Shown one piece after another: positions 9,505 through 19,825 of a stretch of 64,000 nt of DNA. How positions within the stretch are numbered: position 1 is the stretch's first letter; every line of letters starts with the position of its first letter. Origin of the DNA: Gammaproteobacteria bacterium (GTDB lineage: Bacteria; Pseudomonadota; Gammaproteobacteria; Thiohalobacterales; Thiohalobacteraceae); assembly GCA_019911805.1 (NCBI GenBank), contig JAIOJV010000034.1, positions 27,906 to 91,905 on the forward strand, in the 5' to 3' direction. The notes under the pieces are model-generated. The model had not been told where the DNA came from. It did not search any database and saw only the letters and a list, made by a program, of their open reading frames with translations. A program made the translations under genes and the position numbers.

Positions 9505-10914
9505 CTACAAATTGGTCGAGGCGAAATCGGCCAGCCGTGAGCGTTCGCCCTGGCGCAGGATGATGTGGCCGCTGTGTTCCCAATCCTTGAAGCGGTCGAC
9601 CACGTAAGTCAGGCCGGAACTGGTCTCGGTAAGGTAGGGCGTGTCGATCTGGGCGATGTTGCCCAGGCAGACCACCTTGGTTTCGGGGCCGGCGCGGGTA
9701 ATCAGGGTCTTCATCTGCTTCGAGGTCAGGTTCTGTGCCTCATCGAGAATGAGGTATTTGTTGAGCAGGGTGCGGCCACGCATGAAGTTCATCGAACGGA
9801 TGCGGATGCGGCTGGCGAGCAGGTCGTTGGTTGCCGCGCGACCCCAGTCGCCGCCGTGGTCGGACTTGGTCAGCACCTCCAGGTTGTCCATCAGCGCGCC
9901 CATCCAGGGCGTCATCTTTTCCTCTTCCGTACCCGGCAGGAAGCCGATGTCCTCACCGACCGGGATGGTCGCGCGCGTCATGATGATCTCGGAATAGCGT
10001 TTGTCGTCGAGTACCTGCGCCAGGCCCGCCGCCAGCGTCAGCAGAGTCTTGCCGGTACCGGCCTGGCCGACCAGAGTGACAAAGTCGATCGTCGGGTCCA
10101 TCAGCAGGTTCAGCGCGAAGTTCTGATCGACATTGCGGGCGTTGATCCCCCACACAGCATGACTGGCCTTGCGGTAATCGGTCGCAAGCTCCAACACTGC
10201 GCCATCACCCTCGCGACTGCGTACGAGCGCCTCCATCGAACGGCTGCCGCCCAGCGACAGGCATTGGTTCGGATGCCAACTGCCGACTTGCGGTCCCTGC
10301 ACGCGATAGAAGACGTGGCCGTTCTCCTGCCAGGAATCCATGTCCGAGCCGTGCGTGTCCCAAAAATCCTCGCCGAGTTCGGCGCGACCCGGATAGAGCA
10401 GGTTGACGTCGTCGAGCACCTGATCGTTGTAATAGTCCTCCGCGTGTACACCCAGTAGCGCGGCCTTGATGCGCAGGTTGATATCCTTCGATACCAGCGT
10501 CACCGAGACGTCGGTGCGCTCTTTTTGCAGTGCCAGGGTGGTGCTGAGAATGCTGTTGTCTTTCTTGCTGCCGGGCATGCCGGACGGCAGGTCGGCGGCA
10601 AGGGTGCGTGTCTGGAGGTAGAGACTGCCGGCAGGCTGGCCGTTGGCAGGTGCGGCACGGTTGATCAGTGGCAGGCCGGCCTCGATGTCGCTGTGTGTTA
10701 CCCGGCAGGTCAGCTCGTCGAGGAACCGGTTGACCTGGCGCACGTTACGCGCCACCTCGGTCATGCCGACCTTGGCGTTGTCCAGCTCTTCCAGCACCGC
10801 CATGGGCAGGAAGACGTCATGCTCGTGGAAGCGGAACAGGGCGGTGGGGTCGTGCATCAGGACGTTGGTGTCCAGCACGAACAGGCGTTTGCCGGCGAAC
10901 TCTTTTCTGCTCAA
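9505..10914 (-). CDS. PhoH-like PIN-domain ATPase (YlaK type)
   Basis: 469 residues on the minus strand. The N-terminal PIN nuclease fold (about 8-160) has acidic residues at FVLDTNVLMHDP and in AVLEELDNAK. It is followed by a PhoH P-loop domain with Walker A GQAGTGKT (283-290) and Walker B YLILDEAQN. This PIN-PhoH fusion is widespread and linked to RNA binding, helicase or RNase activity; its cellular role is not settled. The C-terminal LRQGERSRLADFAS is typical. The start MSRKEFAGK has a purine-rich upstream sequence that abuts a family A palindrome. Confidence 0.9.
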   Translation of the reverse strand: MSRKEFAGKRLFVLDTNVLMHDPTALFRFHEHDVFLPMAVLEELDNAKVGMTEVARNVRQVNRFLDELTCRVTHSDIEAGLPLINRAAPANGQPAGSLYLQTRTLAADLPSGMPGSKKDNSILSTTLALQKERTDVSVTLVSKDINLRIKAALLGVHAEDYYNDQVLDDVNLLYPGRAELGEDFWDTHGSDMDSWQENGHVFYRVQGPQVGSWHPNQCLSLGGSRSMEALVRSREGDGAVLELATDYRKASHAVWGINARNVDQNFALNLLMDPTIDFVTLVGQAGTGKTLLTLAAGLAQVLDDKRYSEIIMTRATIPVGEDIGFLPGTEEEKMTPWMGALMDNLEVLTKSDHGGDWGRAATNDLLASRIRIRSMNFMRGRTLLNKYLILDEAQNLTSKQMKTLITRAGPETKVVCLGNIAQIDTPYLTETSSGLTYVVDRFKDWEHSGHIILRQGERSRLADFASTNL

Positions 10915-10959
10915 GGTGACCTCGGGGTTGATTGTGCGAGCTGCAAAAGATCGATTGTC

Positions 10960-11173
10960 ACCACGAAGGACACGAAGGGCACGAAGGAAGATCTTGATCG
11001 AATGCGCGGTCGCGGGTCCCCTCTCCCGTGAGGAGGAGAGGATTCATCTTCACGAAACCTCTGATTAACCCGTCATTGCGAGCGAAGCGCGGCAATGACG
11101 GTATGACGAATTAATCAGAGATTTCTTAATTACATTCGTTGGGGAGCTTCGTGCCCTTCGTGTCCCTCGCGGT
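10960..11173. repeat. Composite palindrome: family A enclosing hairpins I and J
   Basis: Arms at 10960-10990 and 11146-11173 pair as ACGAAGGACACGAAGGGC. The variant GGGC unit is present in both arms, meaning the change is mirrored. Inside lie a CCTCTCC/GGAGAGG hairpin (11018-11041) and a two-step hairpin with outer TCTGATTAA/TTAATCAGA (11060/11111) and inner CCGTCATTGC/GCAATGACGG (11070/11092). It fills the bcp-phoH gap. Confidence 0.85.
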
Positions 11174-11197
11174 AAAAGTTTCATCAAGAAAAATGGA

Positions 11198-11674
11198 TCA
11201 GGTCTTGGCCAGGGCCTTCACCGCTGCGAGCACCTCATCGACGTGGCCGGGCACTTTCACCTTGCGCCATTCGGTACGCAGCACACCGGCAGCATCGATC
11301 AGGAAGGTGCTGCGTTCGATACCCATGACCTTCCTGCCGTACATGTTCTTCTCTTTGATGACATCGAACAGCCGGCAGACCCTTTCGTCCGTGTCCGACA
11401 GCAGGTCGAAGGGGAAATTCTGTTTCTCCTTGAACTTCTCGTGGGCGGTGAGGCCGTCGCGCGAGATGCCGAGAATCACTGTGTTCAGGCGTTTGAACTT
11501 GGCATGCTGGTCGCGGAAGCCCTGGCCCTCCAGCGTGCAGCCAGGTGTGTTGTCCCTGGGGTAGAAGTACAGCACGACATGGCTGCCCTTCAGGTCGGCC
11601 AGGCGGATCTCCTGGTCGCCGGTGGCCGGGAGGCAGAAGTCGGGGACCTTTTTACCAGGAATAATCTTGCTCAT
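11198..11674 (-). CDS. bcp: Thioredoxin-dependent peroxiredoxin, Bcp/PrxQ type
   Basis: 158 residues that reduce hydrogen peroxide and organic peroxides in the cytoplasm. The peroxidatic cysteine is Cys46 in NTPGCTLEG, with the supporting YFYPRDNTPGC motif. The usual resolving cysteine five residues later is Gln51 here, so any resolving cysteine must be elsewhere (Cys14 or Cys99 in RVCRLFDV) or the enzyme works as a 1-Cys form. Directly downstream of gcvR on the same strand (24 bases), an arrangement also found in E. coli. Confidence 0.93.
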   Translation of the reverse strand: MSKIIPGKKVPDFCLPATGDQEIRLADLKGSHVVLYFYPRDNTPGCTLEGQGFRDQHAKFKRLNTVILGISRDGLTAHEKFKEKQNFPFDLLSDTDERVCRLFDVIKEKNMYGRKVMGIERSTFLIDAAGVLRTEWRKVKVPGHVDEVLAAVKALAKT

Positions 11675-11698
11675 ACAGCATCGGACGCACTGCGCGCG

Positions 11699-12241
11699 TC
11701 AGCCTTTGACCGGTTCGATAATGGCATCGAGATTGAACTGGTCACAGAAATCCATGAACTCGTCGCGCAGCGTGGCGATGTGCAGTCGCGCGGGGATGTC
11801 CACCCGCATGTGTACGGAGAACATCGGGGTGCCGGTATGCGGTGCGGAATAGCTGGTGGTGGTGAGGTCCTGGATATTAATCTGCCGCGTCGAGAAGAAA
11901 TTGGCCAGGTTGTGCACGATGCCGGGGTTGTCCAGCGCCACGACATCCACGGCGTAGGGCAGCAGGTCGCGATGCTGCTCACGGTCGGCGGTGCGCCGCG
12001 AGATGATGTTCATCTCCAGCCGCTCGGCGATCGCCGGCAACTGGTCCTCCAGCTTGGCGACCGCGCTCCAATTGCCGCTGACCAGCAGGATCACGGCAAA
12101 GTCGCCGCCCAGGACGGTCATGCGACTGTCGGCGAGGCTGCAACCGCTGTCGAAGACCAGGCGCGACAGGTCGTTCACGATGCCGGGCCGGTCCTTGCCC
12201 AGGGCGGAGATGACGAGGTTGGTCTGTTTCGGGGTGCTCAT
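11699..12241 (-). CDS. gcvR: Glycine cleavage system transcriptional repressor-type ACT protein
   Basis: 180 residues with two ACT domains: about 6-85 (NLVISALGKDRPGIVNDLSR) and about 95-175 (VDVVALDNPGIVHNLANFFS). In E. coli GcvR binds GcvA to repress the glycine cleavage operon in response to glycine. Start ATG 12241 (MSTPKQTN) is preferred over an upstream GTG at 12259. Pairing with bcp downstream and location near dapA on the opposite strand match the enterobacterial order, supporting the name over a generic ACT protein. Confidence 0.85.
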   Translation of the reverse strand: MSTPKQTNLVISALGKDRPGIVNDLSRLVFDSGCSLADSRMTVLGGDFAVILLVSGNWSAVAKLEDQLPAIAERLEMNIISRRTADREQHRDLLPYAVDVVALDNPGIVHNLANFFSTRQINIQDLTTTSYSAPHTGTPMFSVHMRVDIPARLHIATLRDEFMDFCDQFNLDAIIEPVKG

Positions 12242-12345
12242 GTCGGCTCGAAAGAACACGTGCAGGGACGTCGGCCGCGGGGACGCGGTGGCCGGGAGTG
12301 TATCACCTTTTCACAGAGTTGCACCGGGTCCCGGACGGCTGCCGG

Positions 12346-13443
12346 TTATTCCAGCGGGCTGTCCAGATCGACGTTGCGCAACTGCTCCGCCGCCTCCTCC
12401 GGGCTGAGGGTGCTGACGAACAACCCCGAGCCCAGCTCAAAGCCGGTCGGGATGCTGGTGCGTGGGCAGATCTCCAGGTGCCAGTGGTAGCTGGCGTCGC
12501 AATCGGCAAACTCCTCGCCGCGCGGCTTGGAGTGCAGGAAGAAATTGTACTGCGCCCCGCCGATGACCGCGTCCAGGCGCGCCATGGTGCGCCTGACCAC
12601 CCGGGCAAGATCCTGCCGGTCAGTATCGCTGATGGCGAGAAAGTCACTCTGGTGCTGCAGGGGCAGGATGTGCACCTCCCATTCGTAGCGGCTGGCGAAG
12701 GGCTTGATCGCGATGAAGCGCTCGCCGCGCTCGACCACGTACTGGCCGACACTGATGCGTCTGCGGATCTGACCCGAGGTACGGTCGTAGATGGTGGCCT
12801 CGAAGGTCAGCGCCTCGTCGATCAGCGAGCAGAAGATGCACTGGTGATGTTTCTGATGGTACGCGCGGCTGTGGGTGACTTCGTTGTAGACGTTCTCCGG
12901 TACCACCGGCATGGCGATGATCTGGCTGTGGGTATGGGCGATGCTGGCGCCCGCCGCCGGTCCGAAATTCTTGAACACGAGTACATAACGCAGGCGCGCG
13001 TCGTTGGCGTACAGCTGGGCGACGCGCTCGCGATAAGCACCGAACAGCAGGAACAGGTGTGCCTCACTCATCTCGTGCAGGGCGATGCCGTGCTGGCGGT
13101 GGTCGATGATGACCTCGTGGCGCCCGTAGCCCTCGATGGCCTGCTGCAGGCCGAACACCAGGCTGCCGGAGGAGCGGTCGTCGCCCAGGACCGGGTAGAG
13201 GTTTTCGACAATGCGTGCCTCCCAGTTCTCGTCATCCGGGTAGGCGGCGATGGTCGGGGGGGTCATATGCTCATTACCGGTACAGAATGGGCAGGTATCC
13301 ACGTGGCGGCGGGTGTCGCGCGGCGCCGGGTCCTCCGCCTTGCGTGGGCGCATGGAGCGGGCGGTGGCGACCAGCACGGATTCAGTGGGGACGATGGGGT
13401 TGATGCGGATTTCGCGGATGGCTTTGGGTTCGGCTGTGGACAT
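12346..13443 (-). CDS. galT: Galactose-1-phosphate uridylyltransferase
   Basis: 365 residues. Transfers UMP between UDP-glucose and galactose-1-phosphate (Leloir pathway). Zinc cysteines Cys51/Cys54 (TCPFC) and a second CIFC pair near 203. The active-site triad region AHTHSQ puts the nucleophile at His172; the HTHSQ form rather than HPHGQ suggests the branch found in Thermotoga-like and environmental bacteria. A second His motif is SYHWHLEICPR. No galK, galE or galM lies nearby. The gene sits between gcvR and dapA, which are usually adjacent, so it looks like an insertion into a conserved locus. It could act on other hexose phosphates. Confidence 0.88.
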   Translation of the reverse strand: MSTAEPKAIREIRINPIVPTESVLVATARSMRPRKAEDPAPRDTRRHVDTCPFCTGNEHMTPPTIAAYPDDENWEARIVENLYPVLGDDRSSGSLVFGLQQAIEGYGRHEVIIDHRQHGIALHEMSEAHLFLLFGAYRERVAQLYANDARLRYVLVFKNFGPAAGASIAHTHSQIIAMPVVPENVYNEVTHSRAYHQKHHQCIFCSLIDEALTFEATIYDRTSGQIRRRISVGQYVVERGERFIAIKPFASRYEWEVHILPLQHQSDFLAISDTDRQDLARVVRRTMARLDAVIGGAQYNFFLHSKPRGEEFADCDASYHWHLEICPRTSIPTGFELGSGLFVSTLSPEEAAEQLRNVDLDSPLE

Positions 13444-13488
13444 GGCGCGGAGAGGCCTGTGACTAAAGGGATAGCGCGGATGCTACTG

Positions 13489-13576
13489 AAATCAGGGCCG
13501 AGGTTCTAGGTGCCAGGACCGAGGTGAGGAACGCAGGTTTCCCTCGGCCCTGGCACCTAGAACCTGGAACCTGATT
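13489..13576. repeat. Family D palindrome
   Basis: Arms of about 36 bp (13489-13525 and 13541-13576) pair almost perfectly around AGGTTCTAGGTGCCAGG, with loop AGGAACGCAGGTTT. Arms are built of roughly 7-bp CTAGG/CCAGG units. It occupies the divergent galT-dapA gap, 42 bases before dapA. Confidence 0.9.
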
Positions 13577-13618
13577 TATGTAGTATGTGCGGGATTTTCC
13601 CGTCCCCGGAGAGGTTGC

Positions 13619-14494
13619 ATGTTCCACGGCAGTATGGTCGCGCTGGTCACCCCCATGCGGGAGGACGGCGCGATCGACGACGACAGTCTTGCGGGGCTGG
13701 TGGAATTCCACATCAGTCAGGGAACCGATGCCCTCGTCGCCGTGGGGACCACCGGGGAATCCGCGACGCTCGACGAACACGAACACTGCGAACTTATCCG
13801 CCGTGTCGTCGAACTCACCGCCGGCCGCATCCCGGTCATCGCCGGCACCGGTGCGAACTCCACCACCGAGGCCATCAGCCTGACACGCTGCGCGCTCAAG
13901 GCCGGCGCGGATGCCTGCCTGCTGGTCACGCCGTATTACAACAAGCCGACCCAGGAAGGCCTGTATCTGCACCACAAGGCCATCGCCGAGGCCGTGCCCA
14001 TCCCGCAGATTCTGTACAATGTACCCGGTCGTACTGCCTGCGACATGCTGCCCGTGACGGTCGAGCGCCTGGCGGACATCTCCAACATCGTGGGCATCAA
14101 GGAGGCGACGGGTAATCCGGAGCGTGCCCGCGAGATCCTCGCGCGTTGCGGTGATCGGCTGGACTTGTACAGCGGCGATGATGCCATCGCGCTGGAGGTC
14201 ATGCTGCTGGGTGGCAAGGGTGTCATCTCCGTGACCGCCAACGTCGCGCCGCGGGCGATGCACGAGATGTGCGTCGCGGCGCTGGCCGGCGATGCGGCGC
14301 AAGCGCGGGCCATCGACGCCACGCTGCAGGCCTTGCACCGCGACCTGTTCGTTGAGGCCAACCCGATCCCGGTGAAGTGGGCGCTGACCGACATGGGGCT
14401 GATACCGCGGGGTATACGGCTGCCTTTGACACCGCTGTCGCCGCAGCACCACGCCACGGTCCGCGCCGCGCTCCGCCAGGCCGGCGTGCTGTGA
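13619..14494 (+). CDS. dapA: 4-hydroxy-tetrahydrodipicolinate synthase
   Basis: 291 residues, the normal length. Condenses pyruvate with aspartate semialdehyde, the first committed step of the lysine/diaminopimelate branch, in the cytosol. Schiff-base lysine is Lys161 in VGIKEATGN; Tyr133 in LYNVPGRT and Thr44-Thr45 in GTTGES complete the catalytic triad. Start ATG 13619 has GGAGAGG upstream. Followed by bamC, as in E. coli. Confidence 0.97.
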   Translation: MFHGSMVALVTPMREDGAIDDDSLAGLVEFHISQGTDALVAVGTTGESATLDEHEHCELIRRVVELTAGRIPVIAGTGANSTTEAISLTRCALKAGADACLLVTPYYNKPTQEGLYLHHKAIAEAVPIPQILYNVPGRTACDMLPVTVERLADISNIVGIKEATGNPERAREILARCGDRLDLYSGDDAIALEVMLLGGKGVISVTANVAPRAMHEMCVAALAGDAAQARAIDATLQALHRDLFVEANPIPVKWALTDMGLIPRGIRLPLTPLSPQHHATVRAALRQAGVL

Positions 14495-14529
14495 ACCAAA
14501 CAATTTCGTACGTGTCCACACGGATTGCC

Positions 14530-15666
14530 ATGCCCATGACCCGTTCCACTGCTGCCCGAGTGCTTACCGTACTGCTGATTGCCGCCTCGCTGGCCGGTTG
14601 CAGCACCTGGAAGAAAGTGGTCGGCGAAAAGGCCGACTACAAGCAGAGCCGGGTCGAGCCACCGCTGGAGATTCCGCCCGACCTCAGCAGTTCCACCATC
14701 GAAGAGGGCCTGGTCGTACCGGAGGGTGGCACCACGACCCTGTCTGAATATGCCGCCGATCAGGGCCCCGGCGGGGGTGGCGTGCGCCGCAGCGGTGTGC
14801 TGGTGCAGCCCGAGAACATGCACATCGAGCGCAGTGACGACAAACGCTGGCTGGTAGTCAATGCACCACCCGAAGCGGTATGGCCGAAGGTGCGCGACTT
14901 CTGGTTGCAGGCCGGTTTCATCCTGACCGTGGATGACCCGGCCGTCGGTATCCTGGAGACCGACTGGGCCGAGAATCGCGCCGATATCCCTCAGGATTTC
15001 ATCCGCCGTACCATCGGCCGGGCGCTGAATTATCTCTATTCCGCGGCCACCCGCGATCGCTTCCGCGTGCGCCTCGAACGTACCGCCACGGGCGGGACCG
15101 AGGTCTTCATCGCCCACCGCGGTATGGAGGAGGTATTGCAGGGTGGTGCCGAATCCAGCGAAGGCACCATCTGGAAACCACGGCCCTCCGATCCCGAGTT
15201 GGAGGCCGAGATGCTGCGCCGCATGATGGTGTTCATGGGCGTCGCCGACGACAAGGCGGCGGCCCAGATCGCCCAGCCGGCGCCGGAGCGCGCGCCGCGC
15301 TCACAGCTGCTCGTCGAAGCCACCGGTGCGACCGCACTCCGCGTGAACGAGGGCTTCTCGCGTGCCTGGCGCGAGGTCGGTCTGGCGCTGGACCGTGTCG
15401 GCTTCACCGTCGAGGACCGCGACCGCAGCGGCGGCCTGTATTTCGTGCGCTACAATGACCCGCTCAAGGAGGACAGGAAGCGCGGCTTCCTGTCCAAATT
15501 GAAGTTCTGGGGCGATGACGAACCCGCGGATGCCGAGCAATACCGCATCCTGCTGAGTGCCGAGGGTGACCGGACCCTGGTGACGGTACAGAACAGCAAG
15601 GGTGAGCGCGACAACTCACCCACCGCCAAACGCATTCTCACGCTGGTGCATGAGCAGATGCAATGA
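14530..15666 (+). CDS. bamC: Outer membrane assembly lipoprotein BamC
   Basis: Lipoprotein subunit of the BAM complex that inserts outer-membrane beta-barrel proteins. From ATG 14530 it has 378 residues with a signal peptide and lipobox LAGC (Cys23), then an N-terminal unstructured stretch (KQSRVEPPLEIPPDLS, the BamD-binding segment in E. coli) and two helix-grip domains (about 100-220 and 255-375). A GTG at 14491 overlapping the dapA stop would give a 13-residue longer leader and cannot be excluded, as no strong ribosome site is visible for either. The dapA-bamC order supports the name. Confidence 0.9.
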   Translation: MPMTRSTAARVLTVLLIAASLAGCSTWKKVVGEKADYKQSRVEPPLEIPPDLSSSTIEEGLVVPEGGTTTLSEYAADQGPGGGGVRRSGVLVQPENMHIERSDDKRWLVVNAPPEAVWPKVRDFWLQAGFILTVDDPAVGILETDWAENRADIPQDFIRRTIGRALNYLYSAATRDRFRVRLERTATGGTEVFIAHRGMEEVLQGGAESSEGTIWKPRPSDPELEAEMLRRMMVFMGVADDKAAAQIAQPAPERAPRSQLLVEATGATALRVNEGFSRAWREVGLALDRVGFTVEDRDRSGGLYFVRYNDPLKEDRKRGFLSKLKFWGDDEPADAEQYRILLSAEGDRTLVTVQNSKGERDNSPTAKRILTLVHEQMQ

Positions 15667-15668
15667 AT

Positions 15669-15850
15669 GCAGGGGCTAGTCGGGATTCGGGATTCGGGAT
15701 TCGGGATTCGGGATTCGGGGGTTGAGCTGATCGCGGCAGGAATGCCGCTCCTACGGGGGCTGGGTGTAAGATTCAGCATTTGGGATTCAGGGTATTGACA
15801 CCCGAACCGGGGCAGTCACACTCCTTCCCGAATCCCGACTAGCCCCTGCC
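15669..15850. repeat. Family E palindrome with inner hairpin K
   Basis: The left arm GCAGGGGCTAGTCGGGATTC begins a run of five GGGATTC units (15680-15719). The right arm at 15827-15850 is its perfect complement over 24 bp. A GGCAGGAATGCCGCTCC hairpin (family K) lies inside at 15733-15755. It begins two bases after the bamC stop and fills most of the gap to purL. Confidence 0.9.
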
Positions 15851-15908
15851 TCTCCCCGCCAGTATCATTGGCGCCTCCCAGCGACTGTCACCGAACCGAG
15901 ACGGAACC

Positions 15909-18900
15909 ATGCTGCATATCCCCGGCGGTCCCGCCCTTTCCAGTTTTCGTACCGAAAAGCTGCTGGCCCGCGCCCGGGAGGTCGTCCCGGAGCTGGAGGT
16001 CATCCACACTGAATACTGGCATTTCGTCGATCTGGAGCGGCAGCTCGAGGCGGCCGACCGGGCCATCCTGGAGCGCCTGCTCGACGACGGCATCGCCAGT
16101 CCGCCGCCGCCGGCGCACGCGCAGCTGTTTCTCGTCGTGCCGCGCCTCGGCACCATCTCCCCCTGGGCGAGCAAGGCCACCGACATCGCGCACAACTGCG
16201 GGCTGGACCGTATCCGCCGCATCGAACGCGGTATCGCCTATCGTCTGCGGCTGACAGACGGGCGCGCCGTCACCGAGCACGAACGCGCCCGGTTGCTGCC
16301 GCTGCTCCACGACCGCATGACCGAGACGGTGCTGACCGGCGCCGACGAGGCCGTCGCACTGTTCCGCACGGCGGCCCCCGCGCCGCTGACCACGGTGGAT
16401 ATCGTCGACGGCGGCCACACCGCGCTGGTGGAGGCAAACCGGGCGCTGGGCCTGGCGCTGTCGGACGACGAGATCGACTATCTGGTCGAGAGTTTCACCG
16501 GCCTGCAGCGCAATCCCACCGACGTCGAGCTGATGATGTTCGCGCAGGCCAATTCCGAACACTGCCGCCACAAGATCTTCAACGCCGACTGGGTCATCGA
16601 CGGCCAGCCGCAGGACATGTCGCTGTTCGACATGATCCGCGAGACTCACCGCGCCAACCCCGCGGGCGTGCTGTCCGCTTACAAGGACAACGCCGCCGTG
16701 ATGCAGGGTCCCGCGGCGCGACGCTTCTTCCCCGACGCGCAGGGCGTGTACGCCGAGCACGCCGAGGCCGTACACATCCTGATCAAGGTCGAGACCCACA
16801 ATCACCCGACGGCGATCTCGCCGTTTCCCGGTGCGGCCACCGGTTCCGGCGGCGAGATCCGCGACGAGGGCGCGACCGGGCGCGGCAGCAAGCCCAAGGC
16901 CGGCCTGTGTGGTTTCTCGGTATCGAATCTGCGTATCCCCGGCTTCGAGCAGCCCTGGGAGACCGATTTCGGCCGACCTGCGCGCATCGTCTCGGCGCTG
17001 GACATCATGATCGAGGGTCCGCTGGGCGCGGCCGCGTTCAATAATGAGTTCGGCCGGCCGAATCTGTGCGGCTATTTCCGTACCTTCGAGGAGCGCGTGC
17101 CCGGTCCGACCGGCGACGAGATCCGCGGCTACCATAAGCCGATCATGATCGCCGGCGGCTACGGCAACATCCGCGACGGGCACGTCGAGAAGGACGACAT
17201 CCCGCCCGGCGCGCAGCTTATCGTGCTCGGCGGTCCCGCCATGCTCATCGGTCTGGGCGGCGGTGCCGCCTCCAGCATGGCTACCGGCTCGAGCGCCGAG
17301 GACCTGGATTTCGCCTCGGTGCAGCGCGGCAACCCGGAGATGCAGCGCCGCGCCCAGGAGGTCATCGACCGCTGCTGGGCCATGGGGGCGGACAATCCCA
17401 TCATCTCCATCCACGACGTCGGCGCCGGCGGTCTGTCCAATGCGCTGCCGGAGTTGGTCAACGACAGCGGCCGCGGCGCATGCCTCGAACTGCGCGCGGT
17501 GCCCAACGACGATCCCGGCATGTCGCCCATGCAGATCTGGTGCAACGAATCGCAGGAGCGCTACGTGCTCGCGGTCGCTCCCGAACGCATCGAGCAGTTC
17601 CAGGCGCTCTGTGAGCGTGAGCGCTGCCCCTTCGCGGTGGTCGGCGAGGCGACCGAGGACCGGCAGCTGATGGTCGGCGACGGCCATTTCGAGAACCTGC
17701 CGGTCGACCTGCCCCTGGCGCTGCTGCTCGGCAAACCACCGAAGATGCTGCGCGACGTGCATCACCGCACCTTCACCAAGCCGGACTTCGATACCCGCGC
17801 CGTCGGTGTGCGCGAGGCCGCCTACCGTGTGCTGCGCCTGCCGGCGGTGGCCAACAAGACATTCCTCGTCAGCATCGGCGACCGCAGCGTGACCGGCACG
17901 GTGACGCGCGATCAGATGGTCGGTCCCTGGCAGATACCGGTGGCCGATGCCGCGGTGACCAGCACCGATTACCACGGCTATACCGGCGAAGCCATGGCGA
18001 TGGGCGAGCGTACGCCCATCGCGCTGATCGATGCCGCCGCCTCCGGGCGCATGGCCGTGGGTGAGGCGATCACCAACATCGTCTGCGCCGATGTCGAGCA
18101 CATCGGGGACATCCGCCTGTCGGCCAACTGGATGGCGCCGGCCGGCCACCCGGGCGAGGACGCCAACCTGTTCGACACCGTGCGCGCCGTCGGCCGGGAG
18201 CTGTGTCCCGCGCTCGGCATCGCCATCCCCGTCGGTAAGGATTCGCTGTCGATGAAGACGGTGTGGCAGGAGCAGGGCAAGGCGCGCGAGGTCACCGCGC
18301 CGCTGTCGCTGATCGTCACCGCCTTCGCGCCGGTCGCCGACGTGCGCCGTACGCGCACGCCACAGCTGCGCGTCGATCTCGGCGATACCGACCTGATCCT
18401 CATCGATCTGGGCAAGGGCCGCAACCGCATCGCCGGCTCGGCGCTGGCGCAGGTCCACAAACAGGTTGGCCATCACGCGCCGGATCTCGACGACCCGCAG
18501 GCCGTGAAGGCCTTCTTCGCCGCCATCCGCGAACTGTTGCGCGAAGACCTGGTCATCGCCTATCACGACCGCTCCGACGGCGGGCTGTTCGCGACACTGT
18601 GCGAGATGGCCTTCGCCGGCCACACCGGCATCGACATCCAGCTCGACGGGCTCGGCGATGATCCGGTCGCAGCGCTGTTCACCGAGGAACTCGGCGCGGT
18701 GATCCAGGTGCTGCATTGCGATACCGAGACGGCGCTGGCGATCCTGCGCGAGCACGGCCTCGCACGCCACAGCCACGTGATCGGCACCCACGAAGACGAC
18801 GACCGCATCCGCATCGGCCACGACGGCCGCATCCTCCTCGATGAGGCATGCGTCGACCTGCAGCGCGCCTGGAGCGAGACGAGCTACCGCATGCAGGCAT

Positions 18901-19817
18901 TGCGCGACAACCCGCAGTGTGCCCAGCAGGAGTTCGATCTGCTGCTGGACCGGCAGGATCCAGGCATCCAGGTCAAACTGAATTTCGACCTGGACGACGA
19001 CATCGCCGCACATTTCATCAACCAGAGGGTCAACCGCGGCGCCAGACCGCGCATCGCCATCCTGCGCGAACAGGGGGTCAACGGTCAGATCGAGATGGCC
19101 GCGGCCTTTACCCGTGCCGGCTTCGAATGCGTCGATGTGCACATGAGCGACCTCCTCGGTGGGCGCGTGTCGCTGGCCGATTTCAAGGGCTTCGCCGCCT
19201 GCGGCGGTTTCTCCTACGGCGACGTGCTCGGTGCCGGCCAGGGCTGGGCCAAGTCGATCCTGTTCAACGCCCAGGCGCGGGACGCGTTCGCCGCGTTCTT
19301 CGCCCGCCCCGACAGCTTCGGTCTGGGGGTGTGCAACGGCTGCCAGATGATGTCGGGCCTGAAGGAACTGATTCCGGGTGCCGAACACTGGCCGCGCTTC
19401 CGGCGCAATCTGTCGGAACAGTTCGAGGCCCGCTTCTCGCTGGTGGAGATCCTGCCCACACCGTCGTTATTTTTTACCGGCATGCACGGCTCGCGCCTGC
19501 CCATCACCGTGTCCCACGGCGAGGGCCGTGCCGAGTTCTCCACGCCCGATGGCGCCGACCAGGCCCTGGCCGCGCGCCTGGTCACGGCACGCTTCCTGGA
19601 TCACTACGGCCGCCCCGCCGAGGTCTACCCGCTGAATCCCAACGGCTCGCCCGGGGGTATCACGGGCCTCACCACCGCCGATGGCCGCTTCACCGTCATG
19701 ATGCCCCACCCCGAACGCGTGTTCCGCGCCGTGCAACACTCCTGGCGCCCCGACGACTGGCTGGAGGACGGCCCCTGGCTGCGCATGTTCCGCAATGCGC
19801 GGGTGTGGGTGGGGTAG
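15909..19817 (+). CDS. purL: Phosphoribosylformylglycinamidine synthase
   Basis: 1302 residues, the long single-chain form typical of gamma- and betaproteobacteria. Uses ATP and glutamine to convert FGAR to FGAM in purine synthesis. N-terminal PurS-like part, two AIRS-type synthetase halves ([20 protein letters not shown] near 295; [12 protein letters not shown] opening the glutaminase), and a C-terminal class I amidotransferase with nucleophile Cys in [11 protein letters not shown] and the HPER motif near the end. Start ATG 15909. Stands alone between two repeat elements. A long antisense frame across it is a composition artefact. Confidence 0.97.
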   Translation: MLHIPGGPALSSFRTEKLLARAREVVPELEVIHTEYWHFVDLERQLEAADRAILERLLDDGIASPPPPAHAQLFLVVPRLGTISPWASKATDIAHNCGLDRIRRIERGIAYRLRLTDGRAVTEHERARLLPLLHDRMTETVLTGADEAVALFRTAAPAPLTTVDIVDGGHTALVEANRALGLALSDDEIDYLVESFTGLQRNPTDVELMMFAQANSEHCRHKIFNADWVIDGQPQDMSLFDMIRETHRANPAGVLSAYKDNAAVMQGPAARRFFPDAQGVYAEHAEAVHILIKVETHNHPTAISPFPGAATGSGGEIRDEGATGRGSKPKAGLCGFSVSNLRIPGFEQPWETDFGRPARIVSALDIMIEGPLGAAAFNNEFGRPNLCGYFRTFEERVPGPTGDEIRGYHKPIMIAGGYGNIRDGHVEKDDIPPGAQLIVLGGPAMLIGLGGGAASSMATGSSAEDLDFASVQRGNPEMQRRAQEVIDRCWAMGADNPIISIHDVGAGGLSNALPELVNDSGRGACLELRAVPNDDPGMSPMQIWCNESQERYVLAVAPERIEQFQALCERERCPFAVVGEATEDRQLMVGDGHFENLPVDLPLALLLGKPPKMLRDVHHRTFTKPDFDTRAVGVREAAYRVLRLPAVANKTFLVSIGDRSVTGTVTRDQMVGPWQIPVADAAVTSTDYHGYTGEAMAMGERTPIALIDAAASGRMAVGEAITNIVCADVEHIGDIRLSANWMAPAGHPGEDANLFDTVRAVGRELCPALGIAIPVGKDSLSMKTVWQEQGKAREVTAPLSLIVTAFAPVADVRRTRTPQLRVDLGDTDLILIDLGKGRNRIAGSALAQVHKQVGHHAPDLDDPQAVKAFFAAIRELLREDLVIAYHDRSDGGLFATLCEMAFAGHTGIDIQLDGLGDDPVAALFTEELGAVIQVLHCDTETALAILREHGLARHSHVIGTHEDDDRIRIGHDGRILLDEACVDLQRAWSETSYRMQALRDNPQCAQQEFDLLLDRQDPGIQVKLNFDLDDDIAAHFINQRVNRGARPRIAILREQGVNGQIEMAAAFTRAGFECVDVHMSDLLGGRVSLADFKGFAACGGFSYGDVLGAGQGWAKSILFNAQARDAFAAFFARPDSFGLGVCNGCQMMSGLKELIPGAEHWPRFRRNLSEQFEARFSLVEILPTPSLFFTGMHGSRLPITVSHGEGRAEFSTPDGADQALAARLVTARFLDHYGRPAEVYPLNPNGSPGGITGLTTADGRFTVMMPHPERVFRAVQHSWRPDDWLEDGPWLRMFRNARVWVG

Positions 19818-19825
19818 GGCCGGAG

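Noticed and set aside
15888..19388. 1166-codon open frame antisense to purL
   Set aside because: It is the complement of a fully conserved PurL frame in GC-rich DNA; its His/Gly/Ala/Arg-rich text matches no fold. Same reasoning for the 947-codon antisense frame at 24722-27565 and the long antisense frames over the che genes.
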